A stretch of 64,000 bases of DNA from Unio delphinus. Its lineage: Eukaryota > Mollusca > Bivalvia > Unionida > Unionidae. Location: positions 6,061,501 to 6,125,500 of the forward strand of contig JAQISU010000096.1 in the NCBI GenBank assembly GCA_029339505.1. Direction: 5' to 3'. The position numbers and the translations under genes are program-made. How positions within the stretch are numbered: the first letter of the stretch is position 1; each line of letters opens with the position of its first letter. The notes beneath the pieces were generated by a model. It worked only from the letters and a program-made list of their open reading frames with translations. It did no database searches and was not told the origin of the DNA. Positions 35,701 through 50,303 of the stretch are shown here, in pieces.

Positions 35701-38700
35701 GGTTTCTTATTAGAATTAGTGAAATTAGGGAACCAGACTAATGCTTCAGCGATGCTTTAAACTGCACCTATTTGTTCATGTGAAACATCTGCATGATCAA
35801 ACCATTATAGAATTTGTTACAAATGGCATCCAGCAAATGATGCATGTTTAAGATGAAGAAGAAAAAAAGAAGCCTCTTGAAAAGCGTTAATAATCATCAC
35901 CAAAAAAATAAAAAGAAATATTCAGATTCTCGTGAATAAAAGCAAGAAAATCACAATTACGTTTATTGGACGTGTGCCATTTTGAGTATGACTCGTGGTG
36001 GGAGATATGATTGACGTCATCAAGTGAAATGGAAAAAGATATGAATTACCTCAAGGTGAGATATAGCAACAAGTCCTTGAGTTGCATAGAGTTTGGAACT
36101 TGAGTTTGTGCAACTGTACTAGTGGTAAATAAAGCCTGTGTATACTTCACAAACTTTTAAGTTGAATTTAATGTTTATTTTTGCTGCATATTTTGAATAC
36201 CAAACTTTTACTTACATTTTCAAGCTTTACAATAGCAATTTATGATAGATTTTTTTATACCTTACTGAAAAGTGATCAAACTTATGGAAACAAATCAACT
36301 GCTTTACTGAGATGGACTCGTCAGGATTGGCAGGTCTGCATTAATAGTACAAATCAAGCACTTATTTAACTGACAATTTGCATCTGAGAAATGAAATGCT
36401 TTTATTGATTATATAGTTTTGGAAAGCATTTTACCAACTCTGCTTGGCAAGAATGTAAGTGGTGGTATTCAGTGCTATTACATGCTGTTCTGCTTAGTGT
36501 GATTACAGCTGTGGTGCCAGTTACTGGGATAAAGAGATAAAGTGACCTTGTAAGTTTCACTTTTAGAAATTTTCAGGTTTTTTATCACACAGCTTTATTG
36601 AAAGATAAAGGGTCTATTCGTACTGTTCATTAGTTTCAGACTTATTGTAATCTGTGAGGCATAGGAATTACTAACATTTGGTTCTACTTGTCATAAACCA
36701 GAGGACCTTATGGAATGAAGACTGTTGCTATCTGTCTGGCATCATTCTGTCCATTAGCAGAAGTTGCTATTGCTACTTCTCCTTAACTAGTTTGAGGATT
36801 GTCATGAAATGTTAGACACACATTTATTCAATGGTCTAGTAAGTTCTAAAGGAAAATTATGCTGATCCTTACCAGTATTTGTTACTCCTGATTTGCAAAG
36901 TAGTTTTGGTAGCTTCTCTTAGATGAGACAAGTCATAGGTGAATTATATACATGATTTAAATAGGCATACCCAGAAAATTCCATCAAAATTTAGTCTGCT
37001 GAAACTGCTCCATTTGCAGATGATTCATTCCTGCCCAGTGTGATTATTTTATTTTTCTGTTCTTGCCTACACTCGTGGAGGGAATTTCACAAGCAAAAAG
37101 GCCTGCAATGGTGAATGTAAAAGGTTGGAAATGGCAGGTTTTTAGAGACTGATGTAGAGGTAACATCATTATCCCTTTGAATGCTTGAATCTCTCAGCTG
37201 GATAACATCTCATTAGCTCTTCAGTGAGAAACAGTTAGCTCGTTGCTTTCATGGGGATATCACTATGATTCCCAAGGCAATGAGACAACATGTAATTGTC
37301 AGACATCCCCTCTCCCCAGTTTGACCTTAACAGGTCAAAATAACTCAAAGGCAAATAAATGAAAATTAAAGCATTTATTCCCACCCTGGCTCTATGACCC
37401 CCTGCAGATGTCTTAATTTAGCTAATTTCAATGATAAAAAAAATAATAATTTGTTTTGATAATAGTATTGTGTTCTAATTATCTGTCATTGCACCCATGT
37501 TGGTGTTCTGCGTGTATTTGACATTTTCGTGCAATGTACTCATTTCTTCATGAAATAATTTCACCATTTTAGGTAAAAGGGTCAAATCTATATAGCTGCA
37601 ATAATGCAAAAAAGATTGCTATATACATGATCATTTCTGAAATGTCCAACGCTATAACCAGCTGTTATGATAGGAGAATATACCATAGGAAGATTTTTGT
37701 TCATTGGGTGTGTGGGAGAATATTCTGTGTTTCATAGAGGGGTAAGCTATCTTCTCCTGCATACAGGATATGTATGATGAGTTGGTATAAGATATCTTCT
37801 TACCTATTAGTATTTGGTGTGTATTATCAGGCATGAACATGTCATCTGAGATACAATAATTTTTGTTCAGAAGAATTTTGTTGTCAAGAGCGGGAGACAT
37901 CCTAGGTATAATTGAACCTGGGATCAATGCAAACTTGTAAATTAAGCATTTTACCATAACCACTGCTAGCTGTACAAAATATATAGTTCCAGTGGTCACA
38001 TTTGTGGCTGATTTCACAGAAATGGGTTACCGTAATCTGTATTTTATTCTTCATTGTCTTGGGTTCAGTCTCAAGCTGTGTTCATGCCAGAATCATCAAA
38101 CTTGTTTTGTACCAAACTTTTAAAACAAAAGATAGTCATTGTGACCTGCAATTAATATTTTTCTAGCTGACATTCAATTTTTTTCATTTGGCTCATGACT
38201 ACATTGGCTGGTGTCTTGTCTATTTTATAATACCCTTATACCTATTACACTATTATGAATGAGGATTTCATGTTAATAAATACTAATACGCCTTGCATTT
38301 AAAAATAGGTCACTATGACATTTACAGTTCATGCTTTAATCATTAAACTATGTGATTGTATAAATCTCTCATAGTATGACTCCCATATAAAGAGGTCACT
38401 GTGACCTACATTTCATATTTTACTTGCTTAGATTCAGTTATTGTATTTAGCTCATAACCACATGTTTTTGACATACTCTGTGCATACTATCTTGTATAGA
38501 ATCACAAAACCTGAGATGCATATTTATGAGTGATACTCATTTCAGTAGCAGGGTAGTATCAACCATATTTTATGCTTCATTGACGTGGGGTAAATTTTGT
38601 ATTTGCTGTTCATGTTCATTCCACAGATACTGTTCATGCTAGAATTCTTAAAATAAATGGTGATATGCATCTTTTTTACAACCTCAACTGAGGCAAATAT

Positions 38701-41700
38701 ATCAGGGTGAGTGAAATCATGCCTCTTTTTTTAAGGTAAAATGGGATCTTTTGTTTCAGCCCATTCATGTTTTTTTTAGTATATATGCTGTATAATGTCG
38801 CACAGATCCGCCTCTCAGACTTCAGACATTGGGATGAGATTGGGATGGTGATGTTGGTCAGGGGAATAAGCTTGACATGAGAGGGTGACCAACTACTGAG
38901 GTAAGCATGCAGCAGTGGTGCAGATATCTAATTGTGTTGAAAACTTTTTTTCAGATCAGATGGATGAAATTTTGTACTCTTGCTTTTTGTGTGCCCTGAA
39001 GAATTCTGTGAAGAAATCAGATTTACCACTATTGACTAGCACCTTTTTTAAGTCATTCATGTCACCTTACCGGTAAGAATTGTTTTACTCAATGTAATTC
39101 CTATTTAGTCCAGTGGAAAAGACAAAATGTTTATTTCAGCAATTAACAGGGTCATATTTGACAATTAGCCATAAAATTAGGTTATCCTCCAACGTTTGTG
39201 GCACCTCTAAAATAGCTGAAGTACAGGCACTCTGCAAGTGTCACATTATAGAAAAAGTTAACTTGCACTTAGATGTCTTTATCTGATTGGATTGACGTTT
39301 AATTTTTGTCATTATTTTGAAAGCCATGTGCTGTCTGAAGTTGGCAGCTTCTTTGCTGATGAAACATACTTGAAATAAAGGAAAGTGCAATGACTTAACC
39401 AGTTCTTGAAAAACAGCAATTAGTTTTGGCATTACTATTTCCTGAATATGTGCTTATCAAACTTAAAATTTTTCAAAACCACAAATGCGATATTGTTTTA
39501 TGTGTTAGCTCTGTTTGTCATAGATGAGATGAGCTTTTGGGATGGCTTGTTGTCCATCAATGAGATATCTGTTTGTAATCATTAGACCTCCTAAACTACA
39601 TGGAGGATTGCCATGAGACTTTATACACACATTTTTTATTTTTTATTCTCAAGTCAAGTCATTATGACCACCATTTGTAAGCCATCTTGACAATTCTATA
39701 ACTATCCTTCTGAACGGATGGTTATATCTAGTTGGTTCTTAATGATAATGATGCTAATCTGACATTCAATAATGCCTCTGAACCATCTTGAAAACCATGT
39801 TAACCATAATCCTCTTGATCAGGAAGTCATATTGGCATGGGGTCTTCATTAGAAGATTTCGTATCATTTTTACTTTGTTCTGAATAAAATTGGTAGTCAT
39901 CTGACATCCAGTATAGCCACCACAGCATCCATCTTCAAAAACCTTGTTATTGTTAATCCTCCTGAACAGAGAGTCGTATAGATGCGGGATTTTCATCAGA
40001 AGACTACTTATGTCTAGCTGGTTATTGATGAAAATTGTTACATCCAACATGGCTGTACATGTTGTGAAAATTGTTACATCCAACATGGCTAACAAAGTGC
40101 CCATCTTTAAAATCTTGTAGTAATAAATGGATAGTTATTTGCCAGAAGATTCCTGACGGTGTCTTGTTGGTCCTGAAGGAAAATTATGTTGATCTGATAT
40201 CCAATATGGTTGCCATGGCATCCATCTTTTCACTACTCTCGAATTGATGTATTTTTGCTTGCAGATACAAGTCCCTTCTTGCAGCATCTTTTTGTTCATT
40301 TTATCCTTATTATCCCAGACATCTGCTATTATAAAACTTAAATACATGGTTCCATCTGAAGAAGAGTAACTTGATCATACCAAAGTTTGTCACTTTGACC
40401 TAATTTTAAATCGCATGCACTGTGTTTTATGCTCTATCAGTGTTCACTGTTTTAGAGAATTTGTGTGTAAATTACCAAGTGAAAAAGCCATCCAACACTT
40501 GTTAAAAGGGGTCATGTATTTCTATAGGTAATGTCCAGTAATGCAATGGGGAAGTTCCATGCTGTAATTAAAGTGAGAAAGCAGGAGTGCAAATAATAAG
40601 TAACAAACTGACAGACAATACATGATAAAGCATGGAGTAATAACACCAAGCGTGGATGCATGGTGTACTTAAATTTGTTTAGCTCACATGGCTAAAAGGC
40701 CAAGTGAGTTTATGACATGGTCAGGGTCTTTTGAGCATAGTGCTGCATTGTTTGTCCATCAGCAATTCCTGTTTCAAACTTCTCATAAACCATTGGACTA
40801 ATTTTTAGCAAATTTGACAGCTTATTCAAAGGTTGACTATCTGCCATCCAATGTGTTTGCTGTTGCTAAAAATAGAAAAAAAATCCACCTTAATTGCTTC
40901 CAATTGTGACTGCTATTACTAAAAATTAGAAAACCTGTAATACATCTTCTAAAAGATGGACTTTGATCAAATTTGATTTCCAATGTTGCACACATTGCAT
41001 ATATATCAAATTGATAATGTTCTGACATCAGATGTAGCTGCTTTTAGGAAATGTAGAAAAACATTTACGCAACTTTATATCAAAAACTGCTGAAAAGAAT
41101 TTAAGCAACTTTTAAATAAATAGTCCTGGTATATTGACCTTTCAATTTTGGACAAATTTTATATTTTTTTCCATCAAGTAAGCATGAAGATACAAAAGCA
41201 AGAGAAACTTTGAAACAATTGTTTTCATTATATATGCAACCAACAGTGTTTATAGAATCAATTTGAACAGTAAGCATCCTTTTGAATCAGACTTATTGGC
41301 CAATTCCTCTTGCATTTGGCTATAGGCAGATGTCAGCCATGTGAGTAACCACATAATCACTTTAGCGTTTTGTTTAGATTGCTTTTTTTTTTTTTTCAGC
41401 CCCTCAGAAAAGATTCTTGATATTAAGAAATCAAGATATAAAAAGGTTGGTGCATGTTTCCTTGCTCAAACAATTTTCATCCCACTTAGCCATAAAACCA
41501 AGTGAGCTTGTAACAAGATAACTGAATGGGATTTTTGGATTCACAATAGGATACTTTTGACGATGATATAAATACAATATTTAATAATGAATGACTTGAA
41601 TGAGCAATTAAATTATGAATATGTGCATGTATATTTAATCCAATTTTTGGATTATTAACATAATAATGTACTAATGTAATGAAGAAAAATACAGACAAAC

Positions 41701-43653
41701 TATATACAAATGATGCCAGTCTTCCATCAAATTCTCCACCAGTACTAAAAATAATTAAAAAAAATATTTCCATCACTTGTTAACAAAAAATGCTCAAAGA
41801 AATTCACCAAATTTAGAGAAGTTATCCTGGCAGCAAATATTTCAAATATTGGCAAGAAACCATCAAATATGGCCACTGTTGCTGAAAAAAAAGAACAAAA
41901 AAATGTAAATGGCTTCTTCTGACTGCCAATTTTTTTGAGTTCTCTGGTGGCCTAGTGGTTAAAGCATCCACTTCTGATGCAAGAAGTCGTGGATTCAATC
42001 CCCAGCCAACTCAAATCAAATACTTACAAAAATGGTACTAATTGCTACCTCACTTGGTGCTCAGCATTTAGAGGTTAATGTTTGGACTGGTCGGCCTAGT
42101 GTCAGAAGGATGATGTAACTTTATAGGACATCATGCTACATGTCTATAACATGATATCCCAGTGCTAGACATCACCATAAACTGCCACACTGCAGACATC
42201 ATATCAGTATGATGGAAACATTGTTAAAGCTACATTAAAAATCCAAATCACACTCTGGCAGCCAATCAGAATATGAAAAAATTGGACAGGAAATATAATA
42301 TTAACAGCTTAAATTATACAAATAATGCCATCAAATATTGGCACCATTACTCTGTTTAAAACTCGTTTACATAACTTTCTCCAAATCCTCTTCATGGAAT
42401 TTGACCAAATTTGAAAAAATGCTTCCTGGCATGAAGAAACTTGAAGTTTATACAAATGGTACCAATCTTCCATCAAATATGGAACTTTGTAATAATAATA
42501 ACTTTGTAAAAGCCACTCTCGAGTACTAAACATAGAGTTCAATGCCTTTCACATTTAAAACAATTATGCAGACCCACCATCAAATATGGCCACAATTACT
42601 ATAAGCATAAAACATTTACTCACCTTTATTTCAACCACTGAATGGAAGTGTAATGTCCTGGCTTAGAGGTTTATCATTATTGTGCCATCAGATATGGATG
42701 AACACTTAAAAACTAGAGAAAATATGTGAAGTTCATTATCAGCAATACAAAACCTGTTGCCTATGTGTAGCAAACCCTTCTGGGATGGAAATTATCCTTG
42801 TCCAAATGATGAGAATTCATCTTGCCATAGGGTGACTCTCTGGAAAACTCCAGAAGTTTACCCTGTGACCAAGTGCATACCCAGCAGACATCATCTTTTT
42901 GCCAGATAACATCAGTTTCTGGTGTAGAAATATACATACTCTGTATACATATTAGTGCCAGTTGAGCATTTTTATCATGTGAATTATAATCATTTAGTAT
43001 ATTTATCCTCTGCCCTGTTGTTTCTCATAGTGTTGAATTAAACTTGAATTTTTTTGACATTGTCAGTTGTGGTTTTTCATAACCTTGCTGATAGATTCCA
43101 CCATGCCCTGCAAGGGTGTTCGGTGACTTTTTTATTGTCCTGTAATTGTCTTACTCCAGTTAAACCTTTTTTTTGACTTATTTTGTTTTTGAGGCATTGG
43201 TCTCTCTATACCTAGTAGAGCTAAGCTATTGTACTACCCCTGGTGTCAGCATCAGTGTCATCAATCTACATCATTGTATGTATTTCATTTAGTACAACAC
43301 CCTTACCAAGAAAGGTCATTGTGACCTGCATACCATATCACTGGAAGGTCACTGTGACCTACATTTTTCATTTTATTGACTTTTTTCAGTTATTGCATTT
43401 TGCTTCTGACTAAATATGATTTAGCACCTTGTAAATGTATATTGCTATACCTAGATTCATGCAGTTAGCAAAGAGATTTATTAAAACTTTATCCACATCA
43501 CAGAACTTGGTTGCTTTGACTTGTGTTTCATCCTTACTTTGATAAAATTGCATGTTTTAGGTTTATTTGTCAAGCTTTTGATCATAGAATCATCAGACTG
43601 GATGGTTGTGCATGTTTACCTTTACCATACAAGCATGTCACTGTGACCTACAT

Positions 43654-43695
<42 letters not shown>

Positions 43696-46600
43696 GCACT
43701 AGTAGTGTTAAAAAATTAGATAATTTTACTTGTTTAAGCATTTGTGCCACCATTACATTGTCATCAGATTTTCCGTGAACACATTGCAATCCACATTTAT
43801 CATGTTCTCAAGCAGCTCTTGAAAACAAAAACATTAACATGTTTGAATATTTTGTTAATCTGAAATGAGTTGCACCATGGAATCTTGCTCTCATTTAACT
43901 TTAGTGTTTATTCATTACTACCAGAATTTATGATACAAAAATACACGTTATCTTAATTATTTTCTTTTCAAATTAATAATTAGCTATTAATAATAAATGA
44001 ATTAAGGACAAAATACACAAAATGTATGCAAATACACAATTTCAAAATTGCATTTCTGCCTCAGTTATTGAAGTGTCCCAATTAAAGCATTTCATTAATC
44101 TTCTATGTTAGCAAGAAAGTTGAATTCATTATGTAACTTTGCATATGTCTAACTTGATATATGTATGTTGTCTGTCAGCAAGAAAGTTGAATTCATTACA
44201 TAACCTTGCTTGTCTAACTTTGTGTCTTTTCAGTTATCCAAGTTTTTGCAGAGCATGGAGAAGAAGGGCTTTATAAAAGTAAAGGAACTATCAAAAGGAG
44301 TGGATAGTATTGTGGAAGTAGACAGAAGTCACCCAGAGTATGTCTATATCTATACTTTGTATCTATTTAGACAGAAGTAACAGAGTATGTCTTTCTGTTA
44401 TTTGTATCTATTTAGACAGAGGTCACACAAATTATTTCCATCTACACTTTGTATCTTTTAGACAAAAGTAACAGAGTTTGTCTGTATATTATTTGTATCT
44501 TTTAGACGGATGTTGCACAGAGTATATCTATCTACACATCATGTCTATTTAGGCAGAAGTCGCATAGAGAATGTCTGTATCAACACTTTATATCCATTTT
44601 GATGGAAACACTCTTCACTATAATGTAGTATTTTGGGTCTATATCTGTTAACCAAATTATCTGTTGAACTGCCAGATGACATGAACGATTTTTTAAAAAA
44701 AACTCTGAAATATCTACATGTAGGTAAGGAAAGGAGGAGGAAAGATTAAAAGAAACACACGCAGAAGAAATACTGGTAGTATTTATGTACATAAACCCTT
44801 TTTTCACATTCTGGTAATTTTTCGCATAGACTTTTAAATAATCACATGCTTGGCAGATAATGCTATCGTGCAGAAATAGTGTATTGCATTCTCAAATCCA
44901 TACATACAATGTGTTTGGTAGATCTGTCTCTTCAAAAAAAAAATCACTCAAAACTGGGGTACTATTTCTTCTGCTTCCAATAATATGTGGGAGCATAGTC
45001 ACACTTGATGTGAACTATGTACATATAGTGAGAGGTCCAAGTTCAACTAAAAACAGGTTAAAAGCATTTCTAATTGGGAGCTAAGCAATCCCCGTGCTAA
45101 CCTCTGCATGTGAAGCATCTCTGAGTTTGGCATTGATTAGGTGGATTCCAGATGGGAAGATGGAGTCTTTATCTGTGTTGATTCTGGTGATGGGGACAAG
45201 AATTTTGCATGAATGTCCTCTAGTGTAAGTTCCAGTCTAGAGCTTGGAGGTATGGTGCTATTGAGATGTCAACTGGTTGGCGTACAATGTACAGTCTGGT
45301 ACATCATAACAGCTTTTGCTTGTTGTCATTGGACTTGAAGCTTTTCCCATGCCAAATGTTGGAGCATGGTGGTGAGACTGCTGTTTCACTGATAATTGCT
45401 AATAATAACTGTGCTGCCCTACATTGTACTGTTTAACACATTAACCCCTGAGCCAAATAGCTAGGCAGCCCCCTGCAGCATAATTGCAGAGATCACCAAG
45501 AGCAGTGTTAGCATTACCAGTGCTTGTATCCCTGAGGCTTTCTGACAGCACTTGGCTTGCAGATTTTTATAGAGGGGCATACTTGCAATAAATTTGTTAT
45601 TACTTTATTTCTATTCATCTAATTAAGCTGAACTTTGACACAGCAGTTCTCAATAAAATTACATACATAATGGTATAAATTTCATGCTACATGCAGAAAT
45701 ATAACTCATGCATAAAGGTGACAACAACTGATGTACTTACAAATTTGCTTCTCTTACCATGAATATCCCATAAAATCCATTATGAATTCACACAGAATTA
45801 TGAACACCATCAACCCATTATATAATTATATTTATGCACACTAAAATAACATTTGTCATCTCTTTTGTAGACTTGACATCCTTTGAATACTGTACACATA
45901 TTGGCATATTTTTCTTGATCTTTACTTACCTTTCTTTCTTAGAATTGTAACTGAAAATTTAAAAACTAATAAAACATTTATCAAACATTGAATTATGAAC
46001 ACTTATGGTAAAAAAATATTTCACAAATATTTATTTAACGATTCTTCAAAAGATCTACATAATATGGTTTAAAACAATCTACACATAAATGAACATTGCA
46101 ATGAATGCAACGTGTCAACGTGAGTTCTCTCATTTACGATCCACCGGTCAGCTCTTCTTTCATTTTCTTCTTCTCAAGCCTCTTCAACATTCTCATCCTC
46201 ATCACTGCCGCTGTTATCATCAATAGCGATTTCGATGTCACTATCGATCTCATCTGATGAAAATCCCGAAAATTCACCGTCAGAATCTCTCAAATAAAAC
46301 TCTGCTCCAAGCGCCTGATTCTCTTCAATTTCCATCATTTTCAGATCTATATATCTTCACTATTTCTGCTGCAATCGAAGTAAACAAAATTTTCTGTTGT
46401 TCACGAATGTTCGCTCTATCTTTGTAAGCTGAAATTTCATTGGTTAAACTGCCAGCATGTTTCGAAAATAGCTTCAAACTAACCAATGGTTTGTGACGAC
46501 AGAAGTCGTCGTGCGGGATACGGGACTTGCTAAATACTGCCACCCAAACTCGGCGCTCGGGAGACAAGCATTGCAAACTCAGCCCCATTATCGAGGCGCT

Positions 46601-49527
46601 CGGGAGATAAGGGAGGAAAAGTGCGACGAGTTATTGGAGCGCAAGGGGTTAATGTGTTAAATTTTGGTTAAGTTTAATTTGGTAGATGGGTCCTAAACAG
46701 TCGGCACATACTCCAACTGTGGATGTATATAGGATTTGTAGCATTTCGATTTTACTTGTTCGGGGCATGTGGATGGGTTTCTATGATGGAATGCTGTGGT
46801 GTTATTAGCCTTCTTTATAATGGAGTCTGTGTGGCGGTTCCATGATCATCTCTGGAATGTTTTAAGCCATCTATGGAAGAACTGCAAGTTACCAACACTG
46901 CAGATTATGAGTTTTCTTGTTGAACATAATCTATCTTTACCAGCTGGTAACCATGCTAAACATTTGTTCTGATAATTATTCCCAGACTCAAGGATCACTT
47001 CACAAATTCATGTCAAATTTAACTAGTTTGTATCCTTATTTTCACTAATTGTGAGCTTGAGGGTTGGTAGCTATGCTCCCAGATATTTAGCCTTGGATTT
47101 CATCGTCAGTTCTTGACCTTGCATGGAATATATGATTGGGATGATCCATCTCTTGCTGGTAATTTGGATGACCTTACACTTTGTAGGATTGGACTCCATT
47201 AGCCAGTCCTTTTGCCATTGTTGTAGGCAGTCTAGGTCTGCTTGCAATAGTTCTGCATCCAGGTCCGAGTTGATTACTTCGAACAGCAAGCTGTCATTGG
47301 CAAAAAGCTAACTTGGAAATCAACTCTCAGTGGTAAGTCTTTGGTGAAATCAAAGAACAGCAGGTGGCCCATGACCATTGCTTGTGGAACTCTTGAAGTC
47401 TGTATTCATTAGTGACACCTCAGTCAGTATTCATCGCTAATCTTCTTCTTACTTTGGTAAGTGAATATTCACAGAAAAATGTTACTATTTATACCTTCCT
47501 TTTGCTTTAAAATATTGAATGCCATATATACTCACAAGTTGGATCCAAACAGAAACTTCATAATCAAGATTTGCTGTCACATAATGCTCTGGTAGATCTG
47601 GGACTATGCATTTTGTTAGGAGTAATCAGTAGAACAAGCATGCTGCTTGCAGTAGGACATGGCTTATAAGCTTTTATATACATTTAGAAATTGAAAAAGA
47701 AGCTAAAATCATATTTACATCTCATAAAACTAATATGGGCAGTCTTCATGTAGATTGCTGATTGTAGTTGGACACTAAAGGATTGATTGGTTGGTTTTAA
47801 AAGCACTGTCAACTTTTTATTTGGCTACATCATGCAATGGAAACATGAGTTTAGTGCCTTTCCTAAGGATAGAAGTCCATCCAGGTTGGCCAGGGCAGGT
47901 ATCAAACTGGGGACCCCTCAATTATGAGTACAATGCTCTTCTAAGCACATGGCTCCCCATAATAGGATCTGATGTTCTTTATTTTCCACTGTACATTGTA
48001 AGTGGTACCAAGAAACAAAAAATGACAATGGTTTTCATCTCGGTGATTGAATATTGCATTATGGCTGTTTGGCAAAGCTTGGATCATTATGGACATTTGG
48101 CAAAGCTTGGATCATTATGGATGCTTGGCAAATTTTGTATCATGGCTGTTTGGCAAAGCTTGGATCATTTTGGCTGTTTGGCAAAGCTTGGATCATTATG
48201 GACATTTGGCAAAGCTTGGATCATTATAGATGCTTGTCAAATTTTGTATCATGGCTGTTTGGCAAAGCATGGATCATTATGGCTGTTTTGCACTGCTTGG
48301 ATCATTATGGCTGTTTGCACAGCTTGGATCATTATGGCCATTTGGGAAAGCTTGGATCATTATGGCTGTTTGGCAAAGCTTGGATCATTATGGCCATTTG
48401 GCAAAGCTTGGATCATTATGGCCATTTGGAAAGCTTGGATCATTATGGCTGTTTAGCAAAGCTTGAATCATTATGGCTGTTTGGCAAAGCTTGGATCATT
48501 ATGGCCATTTGGGAAAGCTTGGATCATTATGGCTGTTTGGCAAAGCTTGGATCATTATGGCCATTTGGCAAAGCTTGGATCATTATGGCTGTTTGGCAAA
48601 GCTTGGATCATTATGGCTGTTTGGGAAAGCTTGGATCATTATGGCCATTTAGGAAAGCTTGGATCATTATGGCTGTTTGTCAAAGCTTGGATCATTATGG
48701 CTGTTTGGCAAAGCTTGGATCATTATGGCCATTTGGCAAAGCTTGGATCATTATGGCTGTTTGGCAAAGCTTGGATCATTATGGCTGTTTGGGAAAGCTT
48801 GGATCATTATGGCCATTTAGGAAAGCTTGGATCATTATGGCTGTTTGTCAAAGCTTGGATCATTATGGCCCTTTGGGAAAGCTTGGATCATTATGGCCAT
48901 TTGGGAAAGCTTGGATCATTATGGCTGTTTGGCAAAGCTTGTTATGGATACCGAAATAGTCAAAATTGCACATTTAATTGAAACTGATGGGAAATTTGAT
49001 TTTTCTATGGCAGGTTATGGAAAACAATATCCAAATACCACAAGTTAATTACTGTATATACTAACTTATAAATCCAACTGCAAACTGCACAGACCCAGAT
49101 ATGCTATCACATAATGCACCAGCAGATCTGAGTCTTTGCAGTTTGTTAGTAGCAGCAAGTAGAACAAACACCATAAACCCTGATCTGCCTGTACATTATG
49201 TGATGACAGACCAGGGTCTATATTGTTTGTAGTTTGCCTCAATTTATAAGTGAGTATATATGGTAATGAGAGACAAAGGCATATCTATTAACAAGTTCCA
49301 CTGATGCCATCCTTGACTAAAAAGTTGAATGAATCTTTATGTTCATGAATATTATAAATTATTTATTTCTTTGTTTGTTTGAAAATTTTAAAGGGATGGT
49401 CAAAGGTATGACCCAGTTGTATTCAGAATTGTGTCATAATGAGTGGTGCTGCAGTGAGAGCTGAACATAAAGATTCATTCAACTTTTTAGTCAAGCTTGG
49501 CATCAGTGAAACTTGTTAATATATCTG

Positions 49528-49618
<91 letters not shown>

Positions 49619-50102
49619 AGAGTTAAGTTGTTATTGGTGCTTGACATTTACCATTAATGATGTGCCACCACATGCCTGCTTTTAAAATTTAGAGTAGCCC
49701 ACTTATAGGAATAAATATTTGATTGGAACTTATTTAACGAATTTTGCCTTGCCAAGGTTGGGGAGCAATCTAAACCCAAGAGACCTTAGCATTTTTTGAG
49801 TTGTATGACATCTCAGTTATTGTTTCCAAGCCAATTTGAACTGTTGCTTATGTACTGCCATCTGTTCAAAAATCGTTTCTAGCACACATGCACATGATTG
49901 TAAAAAGAATTGATGCAACCCTTTGATGTCACTGTTCTGTTTTCACAAGTTTGAAAAGTGTTCAACAAAAATTAATTTTCTTTTATGTAATTAGCAAGAC
50001 AAATACTGATTTGGGAAAACATGTTAAGTTTATTTGAATTTACTATTTGGAGCATTCTGCTTGTTTAATGTTTAGTTTTTTTGGCCATAAGGCCATATGA
50101 CC

Positions 50103-50192
<90 letters not shown>

Positions 50193-50261
50193 GTCTGTCT
50201 GTCTGTCTCTCTATCTCTCTCTCTCTCTCTATTTCTATCTATCGATCGATCGGTCAGTCTG

Positions 50262-50303
<42 letters not shown>

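Larger units (their letters stand above)
45080..47300 (-). mobile_element. CR1/Jockey-like LINE, 3' half, split by a DNA transposon
   Basis: On the minus strand, 47289-47071 encodes the thumb region ([36 protein letters not shown]). After a gap caused by the inserted element, the C-terminal region resumes ([18 protein letters not shown], then [20 protein letters not shown]), all with stops. Removing 45437-46656 plus one TTAA restores continuity of the LINE text. It is dead and diverged. Confidence 0.78.

Noticed and set aside
37652..38017. Minus-strand open frame of 121 codons in EIF2D intron 6
   Set aside because: It crosses a tRNA-like SINE head and shows no domain or conserved pattern. 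Likely chance.
48057..48942. CRISPR-like array
   Set aside because: Units are directly adjacent with no unique spacers, and the DNA is animal nuclear. It is a minisatellite.
47791..48981. Overlapping plus-strand open frames of 172 to 301 codons rich in W-I-I-M-A and D-H-Y-G
   Set aside because: They are read-throughs of the 28-bp minisatellite in three phases. The repeated unit simply lacks stops; no start context, splice structure or homologue supports a gene.
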